Positions 7,535-15,717 of a stretch of DNA of 35,698 bases are shown here, piece after piece (positions within the stretch are counted from its first letter, which is position 1; each line of letters opens with the position of its first letter). Source of the DNA: Collinsella sp. (GTDB taxonomy: Bacteria > Actinomycetota > Coriobacteriia > Coriobacteriales > Coriobacteriaceae); NCBI GenBank assembly GCA_019419625.1, contig DXZO01000023.1, positions 636-36,333 of the forward strand. Direction: 5' to 3'. A program made the position numbers and the translations under genes. Under the pieces are notes generated by a model. It did no database searches. It was given only the letters and a program-made list of their open reading frames with translations, and was not told the origin of the DNA.

Positions 7535-9211
7535 TTAGGCGAGCTCAGCGGTACCCAGCTCGGCGTGCTTCTGCGGATCGACATAGAGGTGCTTGATGCG
7601 ATCAGAGCCGGCGATGGTGTGCGTGTAGAACATCACCGGGATGACCGGGCAGTCGGCAGCGACCATTGCGTCGGCCTCCTGCATCTTAGCGACGCGCTCT
7701 TCGTCGTCAACCGTGGTACGAGCCTCGTTGACCTTGGCGTCGAACTCGGGGTTGTTGTAACCAGAGCGGTTGTCGCCACCGAGGGAGGCAGAGTGGAACA
7801 GCGGATACAGGAAGTTGTCCATGATCGGGTAGTCGGCAATCCAGCCCAGACGACCGAACTGATAGTTGAAGTTCTGGTACTGCTCGAGCAGGGCAGACCA
7901 CTCAGGGGTATCGGAGACGGCGGTGACGCCCACCTTGGCGAGGTCGCCGATGATGGACTCCATGATCTCCTTGTGGCCGCCGTCCTGGTTGTAGGAAAGG
8001 GTCACGTTAATGCCACGATCGCCGTTAGCGCCAGCGGGAGCAACCTTGTCGAGGTACTCGTTAGCCTTGTCGACGTCGTAGGCGCAGAACTCCCATGCGC
8101 CCTCCTTGTAGCCATCGATGCCCGGAGGAACAATGCCGTCGGCGGGGGTACGGGTACCCTTGAAGATGGTCTTGCAGATGGCCTCACGGTTAATGGCCAG
8201 GGAGATACCCCTGCGCAGGTCGGCGTTGTTGAACGGCTCGGCCGTGGTGTTGCAGGTCAGGTAGTAGGTGGAAGGCTCGGCGCCGAGCAGCATGTGCTCG
8301 CCGTCGCCCATGGTGTAGCCGTCCTTGGACACGCCGCGATCCTTCTTGGCAGCGTCGATCTGAGCAACGGGAACGTCGCAGATGTCAAGGTTACCGGCCT
8401 GGAACTCCTTGTAGGCGGTCTCCACGTCCTTGATGACCTGGAAGTGGATGCCATCGATCTTGGCCTTGTCGCCATAGTAATCGTCGAACTTCTTGAGGTT
8501 GATCTCCTGACCATCCTCCCACTTGCCGTCCATCATGAACGGGCCGTTACCGATCGGGGCAAGGTAGAAGCTCTTAACATCGGACTCGGCGCACTCGGGA
8601 ACCGGGGACAGAGCCGGGTGAGAGGCGACGAAGGGGAAGTCGGCGTAAGCGGAAGACAGCTTAACGACGAGGGTCTCATCGTCGGGGCAAGTAACACCGC
8701 TGAGCTCGGTAGCGTTACCGGCAAGTAGATCGTCATAGCCCTCGACCATGGAAAGGTGATAGGAGACCTCGGAAGGACCGTACTCGGTAGCGATGGCCGA
8801 CTTGGTGTTGACCAGACGCTCCCAAGCGAGCTTGAAGGACTTGGAGGTAACGTCGTCACCGTTGTGGAACTTGGCCTTCTTGATCTTGAAGGTGAACTCG
8901 GTGGCGTCGTCGTTGGCCTCGAAGGACTCGCAAGCCAGCGGGACGATCTTGCCCTTCTCGGCGTCGTAAGAGGTCAGAGCATCAAACAGCTGGTACTCGA
9001 CCTGAGTGCCCTGATCCTCCTGGACGTTGTAGGGGTCGATGCAGACCGGGTTGTTGATGTAGAAGTTCAGCGTCGAACCGGAGTCAGATCCGGAAGCGTC
9101 GCCGCCCTTCTTGCCGCACGCGGCAAGAAAAGCCATGGAGCTCGCAGCGAGGGTGCCGCCAACAAAGGCGCGACGACCCATAACGGGCTGGTGGAACATA
9201 GAATCAGCCAT
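7535..9211 (-). CDS. oppA: Oligopeptide ABC transporter substrate-binding lipoprotein (SBP_bac_5 family)
   Basis: This extracellular binding protein of about 558 residues delivers peptides to OppBC. The N-terminus has GRRAFVGG followed by a hydrophobic stretch and the lipobox LAAC, so it is probably a lipoprotein exported by the Tat route. The mature protein starts with a Gly/Ser/Asp-rich linker. Family features are NPVCIDPYNVQEDQGTQVEY near the start, KFHNGDDVTSKSFKLAWERL (the SBP_bac_5 signature region), and VPPGIDGYKEG. I chose ATG 9211 because a perfect AAGGAGG lies 5 bases upstream; a longer frame opening at a TTG at 9256 lacks this. It heads the opp operon. The specificity is not visible. 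Confidence 0.93.
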   Translation of the reverse strand: MADSMFHQPVMGRRAFVGGTLAASSMAFLAACGKKGGDASGSDSGSTLNFYINNPVCIDPYNVQEDQGTQVEYQLFDALTSYDAEKGKIVPLACESFEANDDATEFTFKIKKAKFHNGDDVTSKSFKLAWERLVNTKSAIATEYGPSEVSYHLSMVEGYDDLLAGNATELSGVTCPDDETLVVKLSSAYADFPFVASHPALSPVPECAESDVKSFYLAPIGNGPFMMDGKWEDGQEINLKKFDDYYGDKAKIDGIHFQVIKDVETAYKEFQAGNLDICDVPVAQIDAAKKDRGVSKDGYTMGDGEHMLLGAEPSTYYLTCNTTAEPFNNADLRRGISLAINREAICKTIFKGTRTPADGIVPPGIDGYKEGAWEFCAYDVDKANEYLDKVAPAGANGDRGINVTLSYNQDGGHKEIMESIIGDLAKVGVTAVSDTPEWSALLEQYQNFNYQFGRLGWIADYPIMDNFLYPLFHSASLGGDNRSGYNNPEFDAKVNEARTTVDDEERVAKMQEADAMVAADCPVIPVMFYTHTIAGSDRIKHLYVDPQKHAELGTAELA

Positions 9212-9451
9212 GCCATCCTCCTTATGAGATAGGACAAAGTGAATTCGGCCGGGCAACGTCGAGACAGCCCGTTCGAACCATTCAAACGCGGTCCGCCGTT
9301 ATGGCTGGTTATGCAGTGCGGACCAACGTTTCGCAATACAGTAGCGCATTTTATGCACAATTTGGCGCTGATTCCGGTTAACGGTCGAGAATTTCTTTAG
9401 TTGGGCGAAGTATGTGGGGATATTTTGACCCTGTTACAAGTCTGTAAACAA
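9212..9451 (-). promoter_or_regulatory. oppA upstream region with interrupted palindrome
   Basis: About 240 bases separate the secG terminator from oppA. An inverted repeat GGTCCGC (9290-9296) / GCGGACC (9318-9324) encloses two copies of GTTATG. A possible promoter on the minus strand is TTGCGA, 17 bases, CATAAC, overlapping this palindrome, which would then be a candidate operator or leader hairpin. Promoter matches are weak, and no known regulator site was recognised. Confidence 0.3.
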
Positions 9452-9479
9452 AAAGGGTCCCGCACTTACGGAACCCTTT
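9450..9479 (-). terminator. Rho-independent terminator of secG
   Basis: On the minus strand an 11-bp stem (9479-9469 with 9462-9452; AAAGGGTTCCG / CGGGACCCTTT, one G-T pair) with a 6-base loop runs straight into T residues. It begins about 24 bases after the secG stop codon. Confidence 0.88.
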
Positions 9480-9502
9480 ACAAGCATATGTACGGCTCGT
9501 GC

Positions 9503-9757
9503 TTAGTAGCCCACGATGCCCTGCGGGAAGAAGAACATGCACAGCACAACGCACACGGCAAACACGACAGCCATGATAACGGTCAGGCGGTCAAGGTTCT
9601 GCTCCATAACGCCCGTGGCAGAGGTGGAGTTATACAGAGAACTGGCGATCATATCCGAAACGCCGGTACCCTTACCGGAGTGCATCAGGACGAGAATCGT
9701 CAGCGCCACGGCGGAGACAGCCCAAACAACAAACAGAAGAATCTGGAACGGACCCAT
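9503..9757 (-). CDS. secG: Preprotein translocase subunit SecG
   Basis: This 84-residue protein has two membrane helices (about 5-25 and 57-78) joined by the conserved loop LMHSGKGTGVSDM, which identifies SecG, the small accessory subunit of the SecYEG export channel. Length is normal. AAGGAG lies 7-8 bases before the ATG. It is set off from gpmI by a terminator and followed by its own terminator, so it is probably transcribed alone, although no convincing promoter was found in the 155 bases upstream. Its place after gap-pgk-tpiA matches the gene order in Streptomyces. Confidence 0.93.
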   Translation of the reverse strand: MGPFQILLFVVWAVSAVALTILVLMHSGKGTGVSDMIASSLYNSTSATGVMEQNLDRLTVIMAVVFAVCVVLCMFFFPQGIVGY

Positions 9758-9853
9758 AGATAAGCTCCTTAATAGAACAATTCAAACTCCAGTACTGTAC
9801 CACAACCCCCAGTACTCCCCCGCCTGCCATTTGAGGACAGGCAGAAATAGCGC

Positions 9854-9887
9854 AAAAGGGGGTTGTCCGAATGTGGACAACCCCCTT
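9854..9887 (-). terminator. Rho-independent terminator after gpmI
   Basis: A perfect 13-bp stem on the minus strand (9887-9875 with 9868-9856; AAGGGGGTTGTCC / GGACAACCCCCTT) with a 6-base loop runs into TTTTGC. It begins about 25 bases after the gpmI stop and ends the pgk-tpiA-gpmI transcript. Confidence 0.9.
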
Positions 9888-9912
9888 GCTAGAAAACGTT
9901 TGTTGTTTTCTA

Positions 9913-11466
9913 TTAGGCCTCGGTGGCGAGTACGCGACCCGTCATCTCGGCGGAAGGCTCAATGCCAGCCATGGTGAGCATGGTCGGAGCGATATCGGAA
10001 AGACGGCCGTCCTCAATACCGGTGAGCTGCGCCTTCTCATCAACGATGATGAACGGCACGCGGTTGGTGGTGTGAGCCGTAAACGGATGCTTGGAACCGT
10101 CGGAAGCAACGTCAAACATGTGATCGGCGTTGCCGTGATCGGCGGTAATCAGCGCAAAGCCGCCCTTAGCGAGAATCGCCGGGACAACCTTGGACAGGGC
10201 ATCGTCAACAGCCTCGACGGCCTTAACGGCAGCGTCGAAGACACCGGTGTGACCAACCATGTCGCAATTTGCGAAGTTCACGATGTAGAAATCAGCGCGA
10301 TCCTCGTTGATAGCGGCGACAAGCTTCTCGGTAACCTCAGGAGCGCTCATCTCGGGCTGCAGATCGTAGGTAGCGACCTTGGGGGAAGCGACGAGCACGC
10401 GCTCCTCGCCCTCCTTGGGCTCCTCGATGCCGCCGTTGAGGAAGAACGTCACGTGGGCGTACTTCTCGGTCTCGGCGGTGTGCAGCTGCTTCAGGCCATT
10501 GGCGGCGATAACGTCGGCCAGGACGTTCTCGGGGAACGTCTTGGGGAAGGCGACCTCGACGTCAAACGTCGGATCGTACTCGGTCATCGTCACAAAGTGC
10601 GAAAGCTTGATCTGCTCGCGCTCAAAGCCGTCGAACTCCTTGTCCGTGAACACGCGGGTCATCTGACGAGCGCGGTCGGGACGGAAGTTGAAGAAGATAG
10701 CCGCGTCGCCCTCGTGGATGCCCTCGTTGTGGGCAGCGAAGGGCTCGACGAACTCATCGCCGCGCGGATCCTTCTCGTAGTAGGCCTTGATACCGGCCAC
10801 GGGGTCGGTATCGGCATCGGACGCGTTGACCATGACGTCGTAGGCGCGCTGGATACGCTCCCAACGATTATCGCGGTCCATGGCCCAATAACGGCCCGAG
10901 ACGGTGGCAACGCGAGCGTCGCAACCGGTCTCCTCAGAAATCTTGGCCAGGAAGGCGCAGAACTCACTCATGTAGCCGGCGCCGGACTGCGGGTCAACGT
11001 CACGGCCGTCCATGAAGGCGTGGACGCGAACGGTCTTGACACCATGCTCGGCAGCCATCTTGACCAGAGCCTCGACGTGGTTCATGTGAGAATGAACACC
11101 GCCAGGGCTCATAAGGCCCATGAGGTGGAGAGTCTTGCCGTCAGCCTTGACGTCGTCCATAGCCTTGACGAAGACCTCGTTCTTGGCGATGGAGCCATCC
11201 TTGATGGCGTTGTTGATGCGCGAAAGCTCCTGGAACACGATGCGGCCGGCACCGATGTTGAGGTGACCCACCTCGGAGTTACCCATCTGGCCATCGGGAA
11301 GACCCACGTCCTCGCCCGAAGCGCCGAGCGTGGTGTGGGGATACTTCTCGTACAGGCTATCAAGGAAGGGCGTCTTGGCAGCGGCGACGGCGTTCTCGCC
11401 ATCGGCCGGAGCCAGGCCGCAGCCGTCCATGATGATCAGGAGTGCAGGAAGATGACGCTGTGCCAT
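9913..11466 (-). CDS. gpmI: 2,3-bisphosphoglycerate-independent phosphoglycerate mutase
   Basis: This 517-residue enzyme interconverts 3- and 2-phosphoglycerate in the cytoplasm using two manganese ions. The start LLIIMDGCGL supplies the first metal aspartate (near 14), and GQMGNSEVGHLNIGAGR contains the catalytic serine (about 64). VRVHAFMDGRDVDPQSG, FFNFRPDRARQM, and the C-terminal TADHGNADHM with two metal histidines and aspartates are all intact. Length is typical of the family. The ATG lies 5 bases after the tpiA stop with AGGA just upstream, so pgk-tpiA-gpmI are cotranscribed. It is unrelated to the cofactor-dependent GpmA. Confidence 0.95.
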   Translation of the reverse strand: MAQRHLPALLIIMDGCGLAPADGENAVAAAKTPFLDSLYEKYPHTTLGASGEDVGLPDGQMGNSEVGHLNIGAGRIVFQELSRINNAIKDGSIAKNEVFVKAMDDVKADGKTLHLMGLMSPGGVHSHMNHVEALVKMAAEHGVKTVRVHAFMDGRDVDPQSGAGYMSEFCAFLAKISEETGCDARVATVSGRYWAMDRDNRWERIQRAYDVMVNASDADTDPVAGIKAYYEKDPRGDEFVEPFAAHNEGIHEGDAAIFFNFRPDRARQMTRVFTDKEFDGFEREQIKLSHFVTMTEYDPTFDVEVAFPKTFPENVLADVIAANGLKQLHTAETEKYAHVTFFLNGGIEEPKEGEERVLVASPKVATYDLQPEMSAPEVTEKLVAAINEDRADFYIVNFANCDMVGHTGVFDAAVKAVEAVDDALSKVVPAILAKGGFALITADHGNADHMFDVASDGSKHPFTAHTTNRVPFIIVDEKAQLTGIEDGRLSDIAPTMLTMAGIEPSAEMTGRVLATEA

Positions 11467-11471
11467 ATGTC

Positions 11472-12239
11472 CTACTCGCCTGCCTTGACGACCATAGAGG
11501 CGAAGTCGGCAGCCTTGAGCGAAGCGCCGCCCACGAGGGCGCCGTCGACGTCGGGCTTGGCGACGAGCTCGGCGATGTTGCCGGGCTTAGCGGAACCACC
11601 GTACAGGACGCGGATGCCGTCGGCGAGCTCCTCGCCGAACATCTCCTTGAGGGTCTCACGGATAGCGCCGCAGACCTCCTGAGCGTCCTCAGCGGTAGCG
11701 GTCTTACCGGTGCCGATGGCCCAGATGGGCTCGTAGGCGACGACGACCTGCTTGGGGCAGGTGATCTCAAGACCAGCAAGGCCAGCCTTGACCTGGTTCA
11801 CGACATGCTCGACATAGGTGCCAGCCTCGCGGACCTCGAGGGACTCGCCGCAGCAGAAGACGGGAACAAGACCGGCGGCAACGAGGGCCTTGGCCTTCTT
11901 GTTCTGGTCCTCGTCGGTCTCGTGGAAGTAGTCGCGACGCTCGGAGTGACCAATGATGCAGTAGGTGCAGCCAGCGGACTTGAGCATGTCGCAAGAGGAC
12001 TCACCGGTGAAGGCACCCTTGGCCTCCCAGTACACGTTCTGTGCACCGAGGGCGATGGGGGCAGCCTGAATGCGGTCATGAACCGTGGTGATGTCAATGG
12101 TCGGAGGGCAGACGAGTACCTCGACGCCAGCCGGAACCTCAGGCAAAGCCTGAGCCAGTTCGTCGGCGAGCTTGGCGGCCTCGGCGACGTCGTTGTTCAT
12201 CTTCCAGTTACCAGCGATGAGAAGGGTGCGATTAGGCAT
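11472..12239 (-). CDS. tpiA: Triosephosphate isomerase
   Basis: This 255-residue TIM-barrel enzyme interconverts dihydroxyacetone phosphate and glyceraldehyde 3-phosphate. AGNWKMN (Asn 11, Lys 13), IGHSERRDYFHETD with the catalytic histidine, VVAYEPIWAIGTGKTAT with the catalytic glutamate, and VLYGGSAKPGN with VGGASLKAADF for phosphate binding are all present. I place the start at ATG 12239, whose codon overlaps the end of pgk by 8 bases (ATGCCTAA), because MPNRTLLIAGNWKMN is the family N-terminus; GGAGG lies about 10 bases upstream. A longer in-frame opening inside pgk at 12302 is not expected to be used. Translation is probably coupled to pgk. Confidence 0.96.
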   Translation of the reverse strand: MPNRTLLIAGNWKMNNDVAEAAKLADELAQALPEVPAGVEVLVCPPTIDITTVHDRIQAAPIALGAQNVYWEAKGAFTGESSCDMLKSAGCTYCIIGHSERRDYFHETDEDQNKKAKALVAAGLVPVFCCGESLEVREAGTYVEHVVNQVKAGLAGLEITCPKQVVVAYEPIWAIGTGKTATAEDAQEVCGAIRETLKEMFGEELADGIRVLYGGSAKPGNIAELVAKPDVDGALVGGASLKAADFASMVVKAGE

Positions 12240-13422
12240 CGAGAAGCGCCTCCACTCCGGGCAGGGCCTTACCCTCGACGAGCTCCATGGAAGCGCCACC
12301 ACCGGTGGAGATCCAGCTCATCTTGTCGGCCAGGTTGAACTTGTTGACAGCCGCGACAGAGTCACCACCGCCGATGATCGAGGTGCAGTCGGCCTCGGCG
12401 ACGGCCTCGGCGATAGCCTGGGTGCCGTGAGCGAAGTTGTCGAACTCGAAGACGCCCATGGGGCCGTTCCAGAACACGGTCTTGGCGCCCTTGACGGCCT
12501 CGGCGTAGAGCTCCTCGGTCTTGGGGCCAATGTCCATGCCCTCACGGTCATCGGGGATAGCGTCAGAAGCGACGACCTCGGGGACAGCGTCCTCGCCAAA
12601 GTGATCGGCAACGCGGTTGTCGATGGGGAGCAGGATCTTGACGCCCTTCTCCTCGGCCTTCTTGAGCATCTCGCCGGCGCGCTCGACCCAGTCCTCTTCC
12701 TTGAGGGACTGACCGACGGTCAGGCCCTGAGCCAGGAAGAAGGTGTAGGCCATGCCGCCACCGATGATCAGGGTGTCAGCGGAGTCGATGAGGTGATCGA
12801 GAACGCCGATCTTGGAGGAAACCTTGGAACCGCCGACGATAGCGACGAAGGGGCGCTCGGGCTCGGCGAAGATGCCAGTCAGCGTGTCGACCTCCTTCTC
12901 GAGCAGGAAGCCGGCGACGGCAGGCAGGTAAGCGGCGGGGCCCACGACGGAACCCTGGGCGCGGTGAGCGGTGCCGAAGGCATCGAGAACGAAGACGTCA
13001 CCATAGGAAGCGAGGGTCTTGGCGATCTCGGGATCGTTCTTCTTCTCACGCTTGTCGAAACGGACGTTCTCGAGAACGAGGACCTTGCCCGGCTCGACGG
13101 CGGCAACAGCCTCAGCAGCCTTCTCGCCGTAGGTGTCGGCGACAAAGGCAACATCGAGACCAGAGAGCTCAGCGAGCTTCTTGGCGACAGGCTCAAGGGA
13201 GAGCTCAGGCTGGAAGCCGGTGCCCTCGGGACGGCCGAGGTGGCTCATGAGGATGACGCGAGCGTTGTGCTCAACGAGGTAGTTGATGGTGGGCAGGGCA
13301 GCCTTGATGCGGGTGGTGTCGCCAACGACGCCATCCTTGATAGGCACGTTGAAGTCAACGCGGACGAGAACGCGCTTGCCGTCGACATCGATGTCGCGGA
13401 CGGTCTTCTTGGTAAAGGCCAT
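12232..13422 (-). CDS. pgk: Phosphoglycerate kinase
   Basis: This 396-residue enzyme makes ATP from 1,3-bisphosphoglycerate. It has RVLVRVDFNVPIKDG at the start, the basic-patch residues SHLGRPEG and VLLENVRF-like VLVLENVRF, the hinge region GGSKVSSKIGVLDHL, and the C-terminal nucleotide motif STGGGASMELVEG. Length is normal. I chose ATG 13422 (MAFTKKTVRDID) with AAAGGTAG upstream, rather than a longer opening at 13458. A terminator lies between gapA and pgk, so pgk probably has its own promoter or depends on read-through. Confidence 0.96.
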   Translation of the reverse strand: MAFTKKTVRDIDVDGKRVLVRVDFNVPIKDGVVGDTTRIKAALPTINYLVEHNARVILMSHLGRPEGTGFQPELSLEPVAKKLAELSGLDVAFVADTYGEKAAEAVAAVEPGKVLVLENVRFDKREKKNDPEIAKTLASYGDVFVLDAFGTAHRAQGSVVGPAAYLPAVAGFLLEKEVDTLTGIFAEPERPFVAIVGGSKVSSKIGVLDHLIDSADTLIIGGGMAYTFFLAQGLTVGQSLKEEDWVERAGEMLKKAEEKGVKILLPIDNRVADHFGEDAVPEVVASDAIPDDREGMDIGPKTEELYAEAVKGAKTVFWNGPMGVFEFDNFAHGTQAIAEAVAEADCTSIIGGGDSVAAVNKFNLADKMSWISTGGGASMELVEGKALPGVEALLDA

Positions 13423-13476
13423 GTTTGCTTCTACCTTTCGTACGTGTCTGCCTCCCATTACGGCAGACGATTTCCT

Positions 13477-13525
13477 ATAAAAAGGGCGCGACCCTAGGGT
13501 GTAAGCCCTATAAGGCCGCGCCCTT
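13477..13525 (-). terminator. Rho-independent terminator between gapA and pgk
   Basis: On the minus strand a 12-bp stem (13525-13514 with 13493-13482; AAGGGCGCGGCC / GGTCGCGCCCTT, one G-T pair) has an inner TAGGG/CCCTA hairpin and runs into TTTTTAT. It begins about 37 bases after the gapA stop. Confidence 0.88.
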
Positions 13526-13562
13526 CTTTAGACGCTCAACGAGCTATTCGCTAAAAGCTAAA

Positions 13563-14588
13563 TTAAGCAACGAACTTCTCGAAGTACTTGATGGTGCGGA
13601 CCATCTGAGAGGTGTAAGAGTTCTCGTTGTCGTACCAAGAGGTGACCTGAACGAGGGTCTGGCCGTTGCCGAGATCAGAGCACATGGTCTGAGTGGCGTC
13701 GAAGATGGAGCCGTGGGTCTCGCCGATGATGTCGGTGGAGACGATGTCGTCCTCGTTGTAACCGAAGGTCTCGGAGATGGTGGCAGCGTAGGCCTTCATA
13801 GCGGCGTTGACCTCGTCGACGGTGACCTTCTTGTCAACGACAGCGTAGAGGTTGGTGATGGAGCCGGTCGGCGTCGGGACGCGCTGGGCGGCACCGATGA
13901 GCTTACCGTTGAGCTCGGGGAGAACCAGGCCGATGGCCTTAGCAGCACCGGTGGTGTTGGGGACGATGTTGACAGCGCAGGCGCGGCTACGACGCTTGTT
14001 GCCCTTGCGCTGCGGGCCGTCGAGCGGCATCTGGTCGCCAGTCCAGGCGTGAATGGTGGTCATGATGCCGGACACGATGGGAGCGAAGTCGTTCAGACCC
14101 TTGGCCATCGGGGCGAGGCAGTTGGTGGTGCAAGAAGCGGCGGAGATGATGTTGTCCTCAGCGGTCAGCGTCTCGTGGTTGACGTTGTACACGATGGTGG
14201 GCAGATCGCTGCCGGCCGGAGCGGAGATGACGACCTTCTTGGCGCCAGCGTTGATGTGGGCCTGAGCCTTAGCCTTGCTGGTGTAGAAGCCGGTGCACTC
14301 GAGAACGACGTCGACGTCGAGGTCGCCCCAAGGCAGGTTGTTGGCGTCGGCCTCCTTGTAGATCTTGATCTCCTTGCCGTCAACGGTGATGGAATCCTCG
14401 CCAGCAACGACCTCGTGATCGCGAGCGTAGTTGCCCTGCGTGGAGTCGTACTTCAGCAGGTAAGCGAGCATATCGGGAGAGGTGAGGTCGTTGATAGCGA
14501 CAATCTCGGAGCCCTCATGACCGAACATCTGACGGAAAGCCAGACGACCGATGCGACCGAAGCCGTTAATAGCAACCTTTACTGCCAT
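13563..14588 (-). CDS. gapA: Glyceraldehyde-3-phosphate dehydrogenase, type I
   Basis: This 341-residue enzyme oxidises glyceraldehyde 3-phosphate to 1,3-bisphosphoglycerate. The N-terminus MAVKVAINGFGRIGRLAFRQ holds the Rossmann GxGxxG, and the aspartate in AINDL (34) points to NAD rather than NADP. The catalytic cysteine is Cys 153 in SAASCTTNC, with the activating histidine in TTIHAWTGDQ. PTPTGSITNLYAVVDK and SWYDNENSYTSQMV complete the substrate domain. I chose ATG 14588, with AAAGGAG seven bases upstream, over a spurious longer frame at 14690. A strong promoter with a centred palindrome lies upstream, and a terminator follows, so it can be expressed alone. Confidence 0.97.
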   Translation of the reverse strand: MAVKVAINGFGRIGRLAFRQMFGHEGSEIVAINDLTSPDMLAYLLKYDSTQGNYARDHEVVAGEDSITVDGKEIKIYKEADANNLPWGDLDVDVVLECTGFYTSKAKAQAHINAGAKKVVISAPAGSDLPTIVYNVNHETLTAEDNIISAASCTTNCLAPMAKGLNDFAPIVSGIMTTIHAWTGDQMPLDGPQRKGNKRRSRACAVNIVPNTTGAAKAIGLVLPELNGKLIGAAQRVPTPTGSITNLYAVVDKKVTVDEVNAAMKAYAATISETFGYNEDDIVSTDIIGETHGSIFDATQTMCSDLGNGQTLVQVTSWYDNENSYTSQMVRTIKYFEKFVA

Positions 14589-14722
14589 TGTGTCTCCTTT
14601 CGTAAGGCCCCCGCAAGCTACAGCGCCCGCCGTTGAGGCCCACAAACTAACCACTCGCCTAATATACCTTTTTTTTGACTTGAATTTCACGAGAATGCTC
14701 GAAATTGAAAATCAAATTTACG

Positions 14723-14772
14723 TTAAAACGTTTTAAAGAATAAAATAGCAGCTAAATCCGTATATATGTCAA
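14723..14772 (-). promoter_or_regulatory. gapA promoter with LacI-type palindromic operator
   Basis: Minus strand: -35 TTGACA (14772-14767), then 19 bases, then an extended -10 TGCTATTTT (hexamer 14747-14742; with CTATTT the spacing is 18). Five bases downstream lies the perfect 14-bp palindrome TTAAAACGTTTTAA (14736-14723), covering the expected transcription start. A CG-centred AAACGTTT core is typical of LacI-family repressors, and the position would block initiation. The regulator is not in the window. Confidence 0.65.
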
Positions 14773-14781
14773 TACTTTAAA

Positions 14782-15711
14782 CTACTTGTTTGCTTCAATG
14801 AGCTTTTCAAGACGTAAAACACGATGGTAGAGGGCCGACTTCGACAAGGGAGGGTCAGCCATCTCCCCTAAATCACGCAGCGACAGATCGGGATAGCGCT
14901 CGCGCAGGTCGCAAAAGACCGCCAAGGCATCCGGAAGCGCATCGCGAAGGCCGCGCTGCTCGAGCTCATCGATAAGCGCAAGCTGATGTTGGGCAGCACC
15001 GGCGCTTCTGGTCTGGTTGGCGAGCTCGGCGTTCACGCGACGGTTCACATCGTTCTTAACCAACTTGACCGCGCGCGCCTCCTCAATCTCGGCAACGCTG
15101 CGCTTGGCACCAATCAGCTTTAACAAATGCTCGATTTCCTCGGCGCTCTTAATGTACACGGCATATGACCCCCGCCGTGCATTAACACGAGCATGGACCC
15201 CAATCTGCCCCAACAGGTCGCAAAGCCCCTTAGCATATTGCTCGCCCTGCACCGCGATCTCCAAATGAAAATCGCCGCGTGGATCGGCCACGAAGCCGCC
15301 CGCGATGAGCGCGCCGCGGATGTAGGCAAGCCTGCAGCAGGGACGGGCAACGATGTGTCGGGGAACACCAGCGACGAGCCCTCCCCTGCGGTCTAGAATG
15401 CCCAGCAGCACCAGAGCCTTGTCCAGGTCGGGTTGATCGGGCAGGGTAATGAGATAGTTACGGACCTTATGCAAGACCGATTTACGAACGGTGAATTCCG
15501 TTTTGAGCTTAAGGATGCGATGTGTCAGCGTGATCATCGTGCGCGCGACGGCTCCCGTCTCAGTCGCAACCGTCAAACGATACCGCCCAGAGCCGGTAAG
15601 CGAGAGCGTACCACTCACGCGCGTGAGGGCGGCAAGTGTCGACAAGTCGCAGTATTCACATTCGGGTTCGCAGCGCGCAAGCTCGTCGCGCACCTCAGCG
15701 GTAAACGACAT
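14782..15711 (-). CDS. whiA: WhiA, DNA-binding protein / sporulation-type transcription regulator homologue
   Basis: This 309-residue protein matches WhiA throughout. It starts MSFTAEVRDELARCEPECEY, continues with the degenerate LAGLIDADG homing-endonuclease-like fold (RGALIAGGFVADPRGDFHLEI), and ends with a helix-turn-helix segment (LSLRDLGEMADPPLSKSALYHRVLRL). In Streptomyces WhiA controls sporulation with WhiB; in non-sporulating bacteria it affects division and chromosome segregation. Here no sporulation context is seen. The ATG lies 6 bases after the rapZ stop, so the two are cotranscribed. The yvcK gene that normally lies between rapZ and whiA is missing. Confidence 0.95.
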   Translation of the reverse strand: MSFTAEVRDELARCEPECEYCDLSTLAALTRVSGTLSLTGSGRYRLTVATETGAVARTMITLTHRILKLKTEFTVRKSVLHKVRNYLITLPDQPDLDKALVLLGILDRRGGLVAGVPRHIVARPCCRLAYIRGALIAGGFVADPRGDFHLEIAVQGEQYAKGLCDLLGQIGVHARVNARRGSYAVYIKSAEEIEHLLKLIGAKRSVAEIEEARAVKLVKNDVNRRVNAELANQTRSAGAAQHQLALIDELEQRGLRDALPDALAVFCDLRERYPDLSLRDLGEMADPPLSKSALYHRVLRLEKLIEANK

Positions 15712-15717
15712 GCAGGC

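Noticed and set aside
9894..9901. AAACGTTT after gpmI as an operator
   Set aside because: It lies between the gpmI stop and its terminator, not in front of a gene, so it is counted only as an occurrence of the octamer.
9871..11682. A 603-codon plus-strand open frame opposite gpmI and tpiA
   Set aside because: It mirrors gpmI and tpiA, has no family motif, and its start lies in the gpmI terminator region.
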